A stretch of 64,000 nucleotides of DNA. Origin: Eleginops maclovinus. Taxonomy: Eukaryota; Chordata; Actinopteri; Perciformes; Eleginopidae. The notes beneath the pieces are model-generated. The model was given only the letters and a program-made list of their open reading frames with translations, searched no databases and was not told the origin of the DNA. The position numbers and the translations under genes are program-made. This document shows, piece after piece, positions 1-21,729 of the stretch; position 1 is the stretch's first letter, and each line of letters opens with the position of its first letter. The stretch is taken from positions 7,782,795 to 7,846,794 of the forward strand of contig NC_086354.1 in NCBI RefSeq assembly GCF_036324505.1, read 5' to 3'.

Positions 1-218
1 CAGTTCCCTAAATTGGCAAGAGTCTTGAAAGATTGCTATGACCTCAAATCGCTGAGGTTAGGAAAGGTTGTCCAGCAGCACGTCTTGCAATAATTTACAC
101 AAGGTTTTGCGAATCAAAGCCTAGAGAGAAATCCAAGATGAGGTAGTTTGATGATCAAATCATGTGCTTGATGCATTAAGAACAACAGATATAACAACTG
201 CAAACTTTGCATTAAGGA

Positions 219-300
219 ACTTATAGTTCTTGGCGTTGAGGTTGTGGACGCAGTCCTTGCCATCGTTATCAGGGACGTCCAGGCTCTCCTTAGCCAGTGA
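219..300 (-). pseudogene. Partial duplicate of calsequestrin exon 1
   Basis: This 82-bp stretch nearly matches the middle of calsequestrin exon 1 at about 4637-4718, same strand, with about four or five mismatches by eye. It encodes the mature N-terminus (LAKESLDVPDNDGKD and the following NLNAKNYK) but lacks the start codon and most of the signal peptide, and the similarity stops sharply at both ends. It lies downstream of exon 5, where exon 6 might be expected. It is most simply a small recent segmental duplication or an assembly artefact, with no evident function of its own. The sequence at 1-218 shows no calsequestrin exon. Confidence 0.75.
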
Positions 301-548
301 GTATTTTAAGTATTGATTTGTTTCTATGGCCAACAAACTATAGACTCTAATTTTAGCGGCTGCAGACAACTGTGTTAAGGGGAAACAACTTGATAAAACC
401 TTAACAGCACTAAATAACATAGAGACAAAGTTAATATTAGCTCATAGAAAATAAGATAAATAAATAAACAGTCATTCATTTACCAGTCTTATTATGGTGT
501 TTTAAGTGTGTCTGATAAACTTAAGATATGTATAATGTTTACTCACCT

Positions 549-4767
<4,219 letters not shown>

Positions 4768-6900
4768 GGTTTCTCTCTAAGATAATGTAGATGTACTTGC
4801 AGTTTCAGTAAGAAAAAATGATGGATAAAAACTAAACACTTTGGTGTAAGTATGAAGAACCCCTTCCAATCCGCGTCACCCAGAAGAGAGCAAGACCAAC
4901 TCTTGCATCCACCTTATTAAAAACTGCACATGGGTAACTGGCAGTGGGGCGCAGATTGCAAGAGGGTTGGCCTTAGCTTGACATAGGTGTATGTCTATGT
5001 GGGGTGCAATCGGGACACAGGGGGGGTGTGCAGGGGGGGGGGGGGGGGGGCTGTGGTTTCTGGGGTGACAGCTTTGTGTGCACTTCGGTGCGTGTTGCAG
5101 ACCTGTAAAAGTGGGTGGAGTCAGAAGATGAGGACCAACCTGCTCTCTTTCCATGAGAACAGAATAAGGTGGAGGTGGAGGGAGGTGGTGCAAAAGCAAG
5201 ATGTAAAGAGAAAAAGAGGGATGTGTTTGCCTTTCTGCTCTGCGCCAACTGAAGAAACTGTGACCTGATGGGTTCAAAGGAGCCTGCAAATATGAGGCAC
5301 TCTTTTCCCATATTAAGTCTAGATGGAGGCTTGAATCCCAGCTAAAAATAATGGATGTAGGACAGAGAAGTACATATCAGGAGTGGGTGTTGGTTTCTAA
5401 TTTGCTGCTGCTGCTGGCACCAATGCAGTGCTAGAATGTGTTGCTGGGTCACCCTGGGACATGAAGACAGGAGAGGGTGGTTCACTTGCTGAGGATTCAC
5501 TGCATAGGTGTCACTTAGCCCTGACTCAAGAAGAAAGTGAAACATAGGGTTTTAAGGTGGGGGCCATGTGGCAATATTTTGTATCTTTTTGAGTCGGATC
5601 CCTCTGTACGTACAGTATGCCTGTCCAATGTGTACAGCACGTATGATGATTTGATATTACTTTACAGATTGAAAGGGAGGAGGTAAGCTATAAATAAATA
5701 CAGGCCACATGGTAACGTTATCCTCCTTCAGACCCTCGAAAAAACACACGTAGCTTGAACACCACACCCCTCTTTCTGTAGCATGACATGCAGCCCATGC
5801 AATATTAAAGCAGAATGGGAGTTTAAGGGAGTTGTTGAAAGCTGTATGTTTAATTTTAGGGAGTTGACTGTATGTGCACGGCAGTCATGGTAGGAGGAGG
5901 TGGTATGCATTTACAGTACGTGTGGTTTCAATGACCACTGAGGCTCACTGTGGCACTGTCAACAAATAATAAAATGGTGTGATAGAGTTCATAACAGCTT
6001 CATAACCATTTTCTGAATGTAAAGGCCTTACATGTTCAGATTATTGTACAATGGGCCCCTGGACACAGATTTGCAAAATGCCCCACCAACACGACTTCAT
6101 AAAAGCACAATTCACAGACTTTACAGTTCAATCAGGAGAAACTTCATTCGGAGGGAAAATTATTATTTCTTGCCATGTATACATGTATTTTTTCAACATT
6201 AAAACATGATACTGTAGAAGCGCAAAATACAATTATGAAACCTGAAAATGAGCGTAAAAGTGCCCATTTAAGTTCAAATGTAATAGCAACGAATGTGTAC
6301 CTCAAAATCTAAACTTTAAAGGTAAAGATTGTCCTATAAAATAACATGAATGTGTTTGATATAATGAATTTGAACAATGTGTCATACACCTGGAGACTCT
6401 TATGTGATTACTTGACGATAACACAGAGTTTAATTTCCGTTAGTCATGTCTGCAGCAGTTACCTCTACTGCTCAGTAGATGATGCTGTTTAAAATAAAAT
6501 CTCTTACCCTGCCACTATAATCTTACATGTTGATACTGTTTAATGAAGTATTGAATATTGAATACTGAGGTTTGATACTGGTCAGCTTTACAGTATTGCA
6601 AGCTTTTATTTGTTTGACCGTTACATCTTCAGTGTTTGGCTCTATTTTATATGCAGCCTATGAAAATCACCATGTTTCTATAGCACATGTATGCTACCGT
6701 GTAATTTACATTAATTTCCGGTGAAACCAGTTGTAGCCATTAATGTTCAACACTTTTGACAATGTCCATAAACTTGAGACAAGGCAGGTCAAAGGGTGAC
6801 CAGAGGAGGGCGGTGCTAACGCAACAACCTTTCATAATACATTTTGGGAACAGCCCACTGATTGAAATCGTTTAACGGAAGGTTTAGGTTGAAGCACACT
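4768..6900. other. Intergenic / upstream region of casq1 and selenoj
   Basis: No exon is recognised here. The stretch lies between two divergent genes (casq1 minus, selenoj plus), so promoters of both are expected within it, but no convincing core element was identified. It contains an 18-base G run at about 5033-5050, which is prone to sequencing error and G-quadruplex formation. Open frames at 4876-5311 are low-complexity (Pro/His-rich) and match no family. Confidence 0.6.
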
Positions 6901-9900
6901 GCAGTTTGACCTGGCTATCAGTATCAGTATAACGTGACATTAAACGGAGTTTAAGGTAAGACTTCACAATGTCAGCCTAGTGTTGCCAAAGACTAGCTAA
7001 CGTTAGCTTGGAGTCTGCAGTGTCTGAAGTTACCGCTATCTCTGCTAACTCTGCCTAGGCCACTGTTGTACTTAGGCATAATAGAAGGCTAAACAATGTT
7101 GCATTAAAGTCAGGCTAAAGTTTACTTAACATATCTTTGTCAAGCAACTACCGCTAGCTTTAGCATCCAATCTGTACAGATACACATTCAGGGAAACTAG
7201 TAGATTGCAGATGACCTCAAACTGTAATGTTTGACTTAATTGATTACAAATTTGAGACATACCCTATACACATTAACAACAGGGCTGGAACTAACAACAC
7301 ATGTAACTCAAGACAAGTCTATTGGTTATTCTAAGGAACAAAATTAAAAGACGCTCAATTTCATTGAGCTCAATGTGAGATATGTATGCAAATGTATTTC
7401 CAGTCCATAACCTCAAAGATATTCAGTTTACATTACCAGATATAAGTAGCTAAGATGACACATTACAAAAGCTAGAACAAATACTTTACTTTTTAAGTAA
7501 CCATTTCCGCCAGCGTGTTTTCTATTGATTGATTTTATAGACAGATAAGCCTTACTGTAATTATAATAATAACAATTGTTTTACAGATGGCTGCAGCTCT
7601 GTCCAACAGAGCGATAGGAGCCATCGTGGGATCAGCCGTTGCAGATGCAGCAGGTAATAATGGTGAAGGTCTATCATACTGTTATGTTTTATTGTCTGTT
7701 TTGTATTCAGTACAGTCTTAATTTACAATTGGTTTCCTTGTCATACCACCATTTGTGCTGATGTTTCTTTTCTCTATCATCTGAGTCTTTTCCCTAAGCA
7801 CCATTTTTATTCTTAAAATGCCAGTTTATTTCAAGGAGTTTCGGATCAGAATGATATTGACCTGTAGTATTTTCCCTTTCAGCGCAGCCCCTCCACTGGG
7901 TCTATGACCTGCAGAAGCTGCAGGGGATCCTGGCTCAGGAGCCAAACCCTGAGTTCCGCGCTGAGTCAGCCAACCCTTTCTACAGAAGGTCGACGGGCCA
8001 GCAGAGCTGCTACGGAGACCAGGCCTTTGTCCTGCTGGAGTCCTTGTCTGAATGTGGAGGTAGGCCTAATTCACCATCTTAAAGACCCGATACACTGCTT
8101 CACGATCACTTCAAACTTTTACATGATGTTCTAAGCTGTGTAAACTTTATGACCAGGTCTAAATGTTGAAGATCTGAAGCAACGCACTCTGAAATTCTTT
8201 GGGCCAGGATCAGAGTATGACACACCTGTGAACGACCCCTACAGAGACAAAGGAGGTAGGAAAACCATCCAGTTACTGCAGAAAAATGTATCAAACTCCT
8301 TTACTCTGTAAATTGGGATTACTAATGACATTGTGTTTGTCCAACAGGCCCAAGACCTCAGCTGCCCATCGAGGGACCATGGAGACAAGGGAGTTTGAAG
8401 AGCTTCCTGAAGAATGTTGATGCAGGCAAAGAAGAAACAGGTGAATATGGTTATTTTCATTCAAGACTCAAATGAGTGAAATAGCTCTAAATGATGAGTA
8501 TTTTTTTCCATAGGATGTGAGAACGACTGCCAGATTGATGGAATAGCCAAACTGGCTCCTGTAGTGGCTTTTTATGCCGGAAAGCCTGACATGCTGGAGA
8601 AGGTGGAGCAGGCAGTCCGTGTCACTCAGAACAATGATGAGTGTGTGGCAGAGACTCTCGCAGCTGCGAGGTCAGTATGTTCTCTCTAACGCATCATTTT
8701 CACTACTGATGAGAATACTGGTCATTTCTAAAACAAGGATGTGAAACAAATATTAAATAGCAAAATAATTCAGACTTTATTTCTATTGGAAGACACCACA
8801 GGTGCGAAGACATTTTACTATTAAATTCACTTACTCAATCCAGTAGAAATGTGTTCTGGTAAACAAAAAATGAATCTGTGATGATGGAATAAACACCTTT
8901 TTTTATGGAGAATATTTATAGTATGTGAATATAATTATTGTGCACGTTCCTAAAATCTTTTGACATATCTCAAGTTCAAATGTCTCTGTTTATCTTCTTT
9001 ACCTTTCTATGCTTTCAAAATACAGGCAAAAATAACCTGAAAAACACTTTATGAAAATATATAAACAATCTTAATGAATTGAGTCGGCAACAAATATAAT
9101 AAAGGTCTCCACTGCCTGAGTTAAATTCCAAACATTTCCTAATTTTAAAATGTTGCTGTTGATTAGCATTAACTTTTGGACATTCGTTGAGTTATCAAAC
9201 ATCTCATCAGCAACTGTCTTGCAATATCACTGTGAATGCTACAGAGCATAACTTTCAACATGGTTTCAAACCTAAAACATAAACTAGACTTAAATGTAGT
9301 TATTAATTGCTTAATTTTATATTATAAAACATGCTCAACCTTAAATTGGTTTCTAAAAGGTCATCATTTATTTTTCCAGGATCCTGGAGCATTTCATCCT
9401 GAACGGTCCCGATCCAAAAGCCTTGGACTCAGTGCTGGCTCAGCTCAGTGACCCGAACAGAAAGCAGCCTCAGGATCTGGACAAAGCAGTCATTGGTATG
9501 TGAGGCCTGCAGCATTGTTGCTTCACTACACTAAAGTCATGGGACTGAGTCACAGGATTAAAGGGATTCATCATTTTGTACAAGTTTCATATCCTGAATA
9601 CATACTGTGTTAAATTATTTGATTTAACTCAATCCTTACCATCTACAGATAGACACTTTCCAAAAAGTTAGTTTTATGTCTCTTTAAGGTTGAAAAGTTT
9701 ATTGTATCTGAGTAACTATAAGATGAATTCTCTAAAACACTTCATCCCTGGCTAGCAGAGAACTTTAGGCTTCATAGTTTCCTTAGTTTCTCCTTTATTT
9801 TGGCCAAACTCATCTCTGTTTTTCCCTTTCAATGATCCTAATTTGTTTTTCAATATTGTGCTTTATCTTAAAGAATGCAACTACTTTGCACACTTTCTAA

Positions 9901-11192
9901 TGTATATAGAATATACTGTCTTATATTTATATTTTGTTAGTAGCAGGATGGTCTCTCATAGTGTCATTTCTCTTATTCTGTATATTTTATATTGTATATT
10001 CAATTTATTTAGGCTATAGGTATTATATCTTTATTCTGTTCATATGTTAATATGTGGTTAATAAAATTCCTTGTTACCATGCTGCTGTTTCCCAACCTTT
10101 GATCAATAAGTGAAACTGATCCAATGACTTCCTTTCTGATTGGTTCCAGGTCACCTTCGTCAGGTGAAGGAGAATCTATCCAAGACTCCTAAGGAACTGA
10201 TCCCCAGTGTGTTTCCAAACACATGAGGTATTCAGAAAGTTCTTTTTAACATATTACATTAGAATGTCATACTTTATAATCAAACATTAGACATCTTATA
10301 CTCCCTGTAACTCATTAATCTGTGGTTTTACTGTTCTACATAAGATAAGATCGATAGGGAAATCCAAGTGTCATAAAAGCAACAGATCAAGAGTGAACAG
10401 TAAACATGTAATTAACCCATGAATAATCAAACCAAATAAGCTTGGTTGCTGAAAGTAGTAGTAGAGGAATATTGGGACAACCAGTTCCAATGCCTTTATG
10501 TTATTAACACATGGTGCTGATTTTCTCTCAGGTTTGCCTGGTGCGTTCCAAGCAGCGCTGCATGGGGTCCTGACAGCCAAGCTCTACGAGCAGGCCATCA
10601 GAGATACCATGAGCTGCGGGGGGTGCACCTGTAGCAGAGGCTCTTTCATCGGAGCCTGTCTCGGAGCTCAGGTATGACTGTTTGCTAATCTCACATTTGA
10701 TTTATTTAAATGTGGTAAGCTATGGCAACATTCTCAAATGAAATAGGGAAGCAGCTTTTGAACTCTACTTTTGGGTCCAAACAATATACATTTACAGAGT
10801 AACAAAACATGCCATATATGCACATCTCACACGGAGAAACGTTCAGAAAGACAGATATTCTAAAATCTTGTCACACTGTAATCTCTTCTACATTGCCACA
10901 GATTGGATTCGAGGGAATTCCAGCTTCCTGGACATCCAGAACTCTGCGTTATCAGTCTACGTTGGAGCACGCCAAGAAGATAACCAAGCAACACCAGTAG
11001 TTACTCTTTTTTTGGCTGGGTAATGTGATGTGCAGGTGGCTAAGAACAAAATGAAAAACTGTTGAGCTTTCACAGAGCAGTGTATGAAGGTTCTTGTTTA
11101 AACGATTGGATGGCAGGAGCTGGATGTTTTGTCTCTGATAAAGTTAAACATGTTGGTTCAGATGTTCAGAAGCCGAGTTTTTCTGCAATAAA
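6900..11192 (+). CDS. selenoj: Selenoprotein J (ADP-ribosylglycohydrolase / J1-crystallin family) with in-frame UGA
   Basis: SelJ is a selenoprotein family known from ray-finned fishes and a few invertebrates, related to ADP-ribosylglycohydrolases and jellyfish J1-crystallins; its reaction is not firmly known. A non-coding exon ends at 6955. Coding exons: 7587-7653, 7883-8059, 8157-8255, 8348-8440, 8514-8670, 9380-9495, 10150-10227, 10532-10671, 10902-11000, giving 341 residues with all phases matching. Motifs: GSAVADAAAQPLHWVYD near the N-terminus, YGDQAFVLLESL, and GSFIGACLGAQIGFEGIP near the C-terminus, positions where true hydrolases carry Mg-binding Asp clusters that look degenerate here. 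Codon 262 is TGA (10224-10226), within VFPNT-U-GLPGAFQAAL, one base before the intron donor; the frame and family similarity resume in the next exon, so it is read as selenocysteine. A polyadenylation signal AATAAA lies at 11187-11192. The alternative, a recently inactivated Cys form, is less likely. Confidence 0.9.
10224..10226 (+). other. selenoj: Selenocysteine codon (TGA, Sec262) of selenoj
   Basis: TGA is in frame between VFPNT and GLPGAFQAALHGVL. Splicing 10227 to 10532 joins phase 1 to phase 2 and keeps the frame open for about 80 further family-like residues to TAG at 10998-11000. Such conserved downstream coding sequence is what a recoded UGA predicts. Confidence 0.85.
11084..11139 (+). 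promoter_or_regulatory. Candidate SECIS element in the selenoj 3' UTR (weak)
   Basis: The order and spacing of core motifs fit a SECIS: ATGA at 11084-11087, AAA at 11100-11102 (12 nt later) and TGAT at 11136-11139. It lies about 85 nt after the stop and before the polyadenylation signal, the only place a SECIS could be in a short UTR. By hand the predicted helix pairing is poor, so the exact position is uncertain; a SECIS is inferred mainly because the TGA needs one. Confidence 0.3.
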
Positions 11193-11330
11193 GTTATTTT
11201 ACAAAAAATATGTTGAGAAAAATTGCAAGAAGTGCAACCAGTGTCAAAAACTGATAGTTAGGCCCATCAATATGGAAATAATAAACTAATAATAAAACAC
11301 TAAAAATGTTTCAGTTGTTTATTGACTTGT

Positions 11331-11656
11331 AGCTAGATAGATAGAATCGGAGGATGAAACCCTCTTTATTAGTCACATACATGCACACAGCAGAGCACAC
11401 ACAGTGAAATTAGTCCTCTGCATTTAACCCATCCTAGCACCAGGAGCAGTGGGCAGCTATCGTGCAGCGCCCGGGGAGCAATGGGGAGGGGGGATTGGAG
11501 GTGTCCGATGCCTTGCTCAAGGGCACCACAACAGGGCCTAGGAGGTGAACTGGGATCTCTCCAAGTAGCAGTCCACTTTCCATATTTCGTTGTTCGGGGA
11601 CTTGAACCGGCGACCCTACAATTCCCAGTCCAAGCCCCTACTGACTGAGCTGTGTA
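11331..11656 (-). repeat. tRNA-derived SINE
   Basis: On the minus strand the element starts with a tRNA-like head: an A-box-like segment (AGCTCAGTCAGTAGGGG, about 11635-11651) and a B box (GGTTCAAGTCC, 11598-11608). A body follows containing CTTGAGCAAGGCAT and CTCCCCGGGCGCTG, then a tail ending in AGAT-type short repeats at about 11331-11345. It is a common type of dispersed fish repeat. It is not a tRNA gene, since the anticodon arm and acceptor stem do not fold. No clear target duplication was found. Confidence 0.75.
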
Positions 11657-12405
11657 TAGATGGATTTAAGTAAACTCACAGGTGTCTTAATAGTTATAGT
11701 AATTAGTTATTCTTATAATAGCGGATCATTTAAAAATAGTTTTGCTTTTTGAAATGGGTTTTTGTTGATGTGTTTCCATTAGATATCATTTTCTCTGGCT
11801 GTCGAATTCAAACCAGAATTTGTAGCAGCCAAACACCAATAAAGACAAACTCAAAATAATTTTGGTATCAAATTAATTTTGAAAAATAGCAAAAAATAAA
11901 TTTAATTAAAAGTGTATTGATTATTTGGGGCAACGAAAGCCTCACAAATATTTTTTAAAGTTTTTTTTGAATGTGTTAATGTTACAGTAATGGTACATTT
12001 TAGTGTAAAACACAGAATAAACACAATTCAAATAGTGTAGTTTTCTATTGTATGAGGCAGTAAGAGGAAAGCTTTGAATGTTAGGAAAATGTAATGTTTA
12101 GAAAATACATCAAACAGCTAACATACAATATATTATGTGAACACAAATGTTGACTGTGAGGCATGTGAGTAAGGCTCAAAGGTTGAGCCCTATTTATGAA
12201 TAAATAATGACATTTTGTTATAAAAAAGAAGAACAAAAAAATACATTGTCTACATTCACAACTTCATGTTATTTCCATTAAATCAAACAAGGTAAACAAA
12301 CGCACGAGTACTGCATTTCACCACGACCATCGTCACAGATTGTCCCTCCTCAGCCACCGTGGCTGACGACATAGATGGTTAGCAGGCAGCGCTTTGGAGA
12401 CAAAC

Positions 12406-18974
<6,569 letters not shown>

Positions 18975-19319
18975 TGAGGAGCACTTAAGACAAAGATGAC
19001 TCTAAAACTTGCAAATAAAGGGATTCAGGCAGTTGGTTTCACCCCTCGGCAGCAGCTTTCTGTCTAACATCTATCAGGATCTTCTCTGCACACTTTAAAC
19101 TGACACATTTTATCACAGAGTAACCCGCCAGATGAGGGCGGTGTGCTGTGAACGCCAATATCCAAATAAAGAAGAGAGACCCCTGACTGCTTGGAAAAGT
19201 ATCCTAAAGACTCAATATAAAGCGTAAAGGTTTTATTAAAAATATCACCATATCCCTTTATCATGTGTTTTTTTTTCACAAACAGGCTGCAGGTCTTATC
19301 TAAGAAGTAGAAGATTATA

Positions 19320-20915
19320 CAGTGGGGCAAAAAAGTATTTAGTCAGCCACCAATTGTGCAAGTTCTCCCATTTAAAAAGATGAGAGAGGCCTGTAATTTT
19401 TATCATAGGTATACCTCAACTATGAGAGACAAAATGAGAAAAAAAAATCCAGAAATCACATTGTAGGATTTTTAAACAATTTATTTCAAATTATTGTGGA
19501 AAATAAGTATTTGGTCAATAACAAAAGTTCATCTCAATACTTTGTTATATACCCTTTGTTGGCAATGACAGAGGTCAAAGGTTTTCTGTAAGTCTTCACA
19601 AGGTTTTCACACACTGTTGCTGGTATTTTGGCCCATTCCTCCATGCAGATCTCCTCTAAAGCAGTGATGTTTTGGGGCTGTCGCTGGGCAACACGGACTT
19701 TCAACTCCCTCCAAAGATTTTCTATGGGGTTGAGATCTGGAGACTGGCTAGGCCACTCCAGGACCTTGAAATGCTTCTTACGAAGCCACTCCTTCGTTGC
19801 CCTGGCGGTGTGTTTGGGATCATCGTCATACTGAAAGACCCAGCCACGCTTCATCTTCAGTGCCCTTGCTGATGGAAGGAGGTTTTCACTCAAAATCTCA
19901 CGATACATGGCCCCATTCATTCTTTCCTTTACACGGATCAGTCGTCCTGGTCCCTTTGCAGAAAAACAGCCCCAAAGCATGATGTTTCCACCCCCATGCT
20001 TCACAGTAGGTATGGTGTTCTTTGGATGCAACTCTGCATTCTTTCTCCTCCAAACACGACGAGTTGAGTTTTTACCAAAAAGTTCTATTTTGGTTTCATC
20101 TGACCATATGACATTCTCCCAATCCTCTTCTGGATCATCCAAATGCCCTCTAGCAAACTTCAGACGGGCCTGGACATGTACTGGCTTAAGCAGGGGGACA
20201 CGTCTGGAACTGCAGGATTTAAGTCCCTGGCGGCGTAGTGTATTACTGATGGTAGCCTCTGTTACTTTGGTCCCAGCTCTCTGCAGCTCATTCACTAGGT
20301 CCCCCCGTGTGGTTCTGGGATTTTTGCTCACCCTTCTTGTGATCATTTTGACCCCACGGGGTTAGATCTTGCGTGGAGCCCCAGATCGAGGGAGATTAGC
20401 AGTGGTCTTGTATGTCTTCCATTTTCTAATAATTGCTCCCACAGTTGATTTCTTCACACCAAGCTGCTTACCTATTGCAGATTCAGTTTTCCCAGCCTGG
20501 AGCAGGTCTACAATTTTGTCTCTGGTCTCCTTTGACAGCTCTTTGGCCATAGTGGAGTTTGGAGTATGACTGTTTGAGGTTGTGGACAGGTGTCTTTTAT
20601 ACTGATAACGAGTTCAAAAAGGTGCCATTAATACAGGTAACGAGTGGAGGACAGAGGAGCCTCTTAAAGAAGAAGTTACAGGTCTGTGAGAGCCAGAAAT
20701 CTTGCTTGTTTGTAGGTGACCAAATACTTATTTTACCGAGGAATTTACCAATGAATTCATTAAAAATCCTACAATGTGATTTCCTGGATTGTTTCCCCCA
20801 TTCTGTCTCTCATAGCTGAAGTGTACCTATGATGAAAATTACAGGCATCTCTCATCTTTTTAAATGGGAGAACTTGCACAATTGGTGGCTGACTAAATAC
20901 TTTTTTGCCCCACTT
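19320..20915 (-). mobile_element. Full-length Tc1-like DNA transposon
   Basis: Ends CAGTGGGGCAAAAAAG at 19320 and the inverse CTTTTTTGCCCCACTT ending at 20915, flanked by the TA target duplication (19318-19319 and 20916-20917). The terminal inverted repeats extend over about 100 bp (both contain the segment ACCAATTGTGCAAGTTCTCC). The interior carries one transposase gene on the minus strand. It is inserted between the converging 3' ends of eif2b5 and the MUL1-like gene. Confidence 0.95.
19534..20550 (-). pseudogene. Tc1-like transposase with one premature stop
   Basis: DDE transposase of the Tc1/mariner superfamily, which cuts and pastes its element into TA sites. Start ATG at 20548-20550 ([20 protein letters not shown]). 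The paired helix-turn-helix DNA-binding part includes [18 protein letters not shown]; the catalytic part has [11 protein letters not shown] (first Asp), the second Asp in [10 protein letters not shown] (usually DNDPKHT) and the Glu in [10 protein letters not shown]; it ends at KGYITKY. A single TAA (20362-20364) after SGAPRKI interrupts an otherwise continuous frame of about 338 codons; no frameshift is seen. The element thus looks young but can no longer make full-length enzyme. Confidence 0.93.
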
Positions 20916-21131
20916 TATCTGCTACATAGATCCAGTCCACATTATTTTTTATTTGATTGAATTCCATCCTGTAGAGGCAAGTGGAAACCTGACCCAACAG
21001 CATTGCAACACCAGTTGTTCCTTTGATTCGGCACAGCTAGAATCTTGCAAATGAAAAGCGAAAGTAAAAGGTTGATTATGACACACCACTCCATACAAGG
21101 AGGATTTTATCTTACATTACAAAAATACAAC

Positions 21132-21729
21132 TTTATTACAAAAACGTTCCCTTGATTTAATAGTTTAACAGTCCTAAAATATGCCACATTTAATGTGTCC
21201 TCCTCTGATGCTTCATATATTGGAAATGGCCCAGTGACTGCAGAAGAAATAAAGAGATATTTTCATGATGGTTTCAAGAAAAGTAGTTCCTGTCACAGCA
21301 GAACAACATTGGATCAAACCAAATAAAACATTTGAACAAGAATATTTAGCACTATATGATTTTAGACATCACAATATAGAAAATTGATCAAATCTAAAAC
21401 TGTTCAGTTTTTGTTTTAAGTTTATTTTCTTCCAAATTTGTAACTGTATTCTAAAGTCTTATGCTTTCTATGTTTTGTACAATGTTGTGTATTGACCCTT
21501 ACAGGCCACTGTAGATTTTACATTAATGTGCAAACAAGCGACTAATAATTTTACTATTGTAATGGTTCTAAGGAATATTGATAAAACCCTTGAGGAAGGG
21601 TTGACAGGTGATTCATTATGTTAGCATCAGGAAGGTGCAGTGGAATCTAAGCAAAACACCTGAGGCAGTTTTTTGGGACAGCCGAAAAGCTGTCACAGCT
21701 TTTCCGGCCGTTAAATCGACAGTATCTTC
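21132..21729 (-). other. 3' UTR of the MUL1-like gene
   Basis: Non-coding stretch after the TGA, ending at a minus-strand AATAAA (plus-strand TTTATT at 21132-21137). No RING-finger cysteine/histidine pattern is found in any frame here. Confidence 0.6.

Noticed and set aside
4876..5311. Overlapping Pro-rich open frames upstream of casq1
   Set aside because: Low-complexity C/T-rich sequence including a homopolymer run; no splice signals or recognisable domain.
11590..11656. Possible tRNA gene (A and B box)
   Set aside because: Only the promoter boxes are tRNA-like; no acceptor stem or anticodon loop forms, and the sequence continues into a SINE body.
12394..12405. Upstream start for eif2b5 (four extra codons)
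   Set aside because: The upstream codon is TTG, not ATG; the ATG at 12406 has a good context.
19907..20365. 152-codon plus-strand open frame
   Set aside because: Antisense shadow of the Tc1 transposase.
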